Shown: piece after piece, positions 5,169-5,172 of the stretch
How the letters are laid out: each line of letters begins with the position of its first letter
Numbering within the stretch: the first letter of the stretch is position 1
Assembly (NCBI GenBank): GCA_047516825.1
Contig: JAKZUA010000072.1
Location: 1-5,172 of the forward strand
DNA length: 5,172 bases
Reading direction: 5' to 3'
Origin: JADFQT01 sp047516825
GTDB lineage: Bacteria; Chloroflexota; Dehalococcoidia; Lucifugimonadales; UBA3495
Notes under the pieces: generated by a model
Database searches by the model: none
What the model saw: only the letters and a program-made list of their open reading frames with translations
What the model was told of the DNA's origin: nothing
Translations under genes and position numbers: made by a program

Positions 5169-5172
5169 GTAT

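Overview
This window looks like chromosomal DNA of an environmental bacterium, most plausibly a Chloroflexota (Dehalococcoidia/SAR202-like) lineage. I infer that from the style of the receiver-like protein, the moderately GC-rich coding sequence and the gene mix. There is no rRNA or marker gene to prove it. I see no CRISPR array, tRNA, rRNA or phage module.

Left part (1-470, minus strand): the window opens inside an insertion sequence. Bases 1-77 encode the N-terminus of an ISAs1/H-repeat-type transposase, and the IS end is probably at about base 139. The IS interrupts a response-regulator-like gene, of which the first 78 or so codons remain (374 down to about 141). That receiver domain already lacks the phospho-acceptor Asp and the N-terminal acidic pair. 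A good sigma70-type promoter (442-470) lies upstream and reads into both the broken gene and the transposase.

Middle part (375-1425): a long, mostly non-coding stretch with a perfect 12-bp palindrome (519-530), a small unrecognised plus-strand gene (920-1168), a possible hairpin after it, and then a strong promoter (1327-1356). A near-perfect 15-bp dyad sits inside the spacer of that promoter.

Right part (1426-5118, plus strand): a tightly packed three-gene operon with overlapping ends (20 nt and ATGA). It encodes (1) a membrane-anchored S49/SppA-like serine peptidase with a recognisable Ser/Lys dyad, (2) a membrane-anchored protein with a DUF4350/GldG-like periplasmic-type domain, and (3) a lipoprotein made of three diverged helical repeats of about 130 residues. 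All three products are predicted to be anchored at the outer face of the cytoplasmic membrane, so they probably act together in envelope proteolysis or envelope maintenance; that joint role is inference. None of the three starts has a clear Shine-Dalgarno sequence. A 19-codon upstream ORF ends 5 nt before the peptidase start. This operon is the most interesting part of the window.
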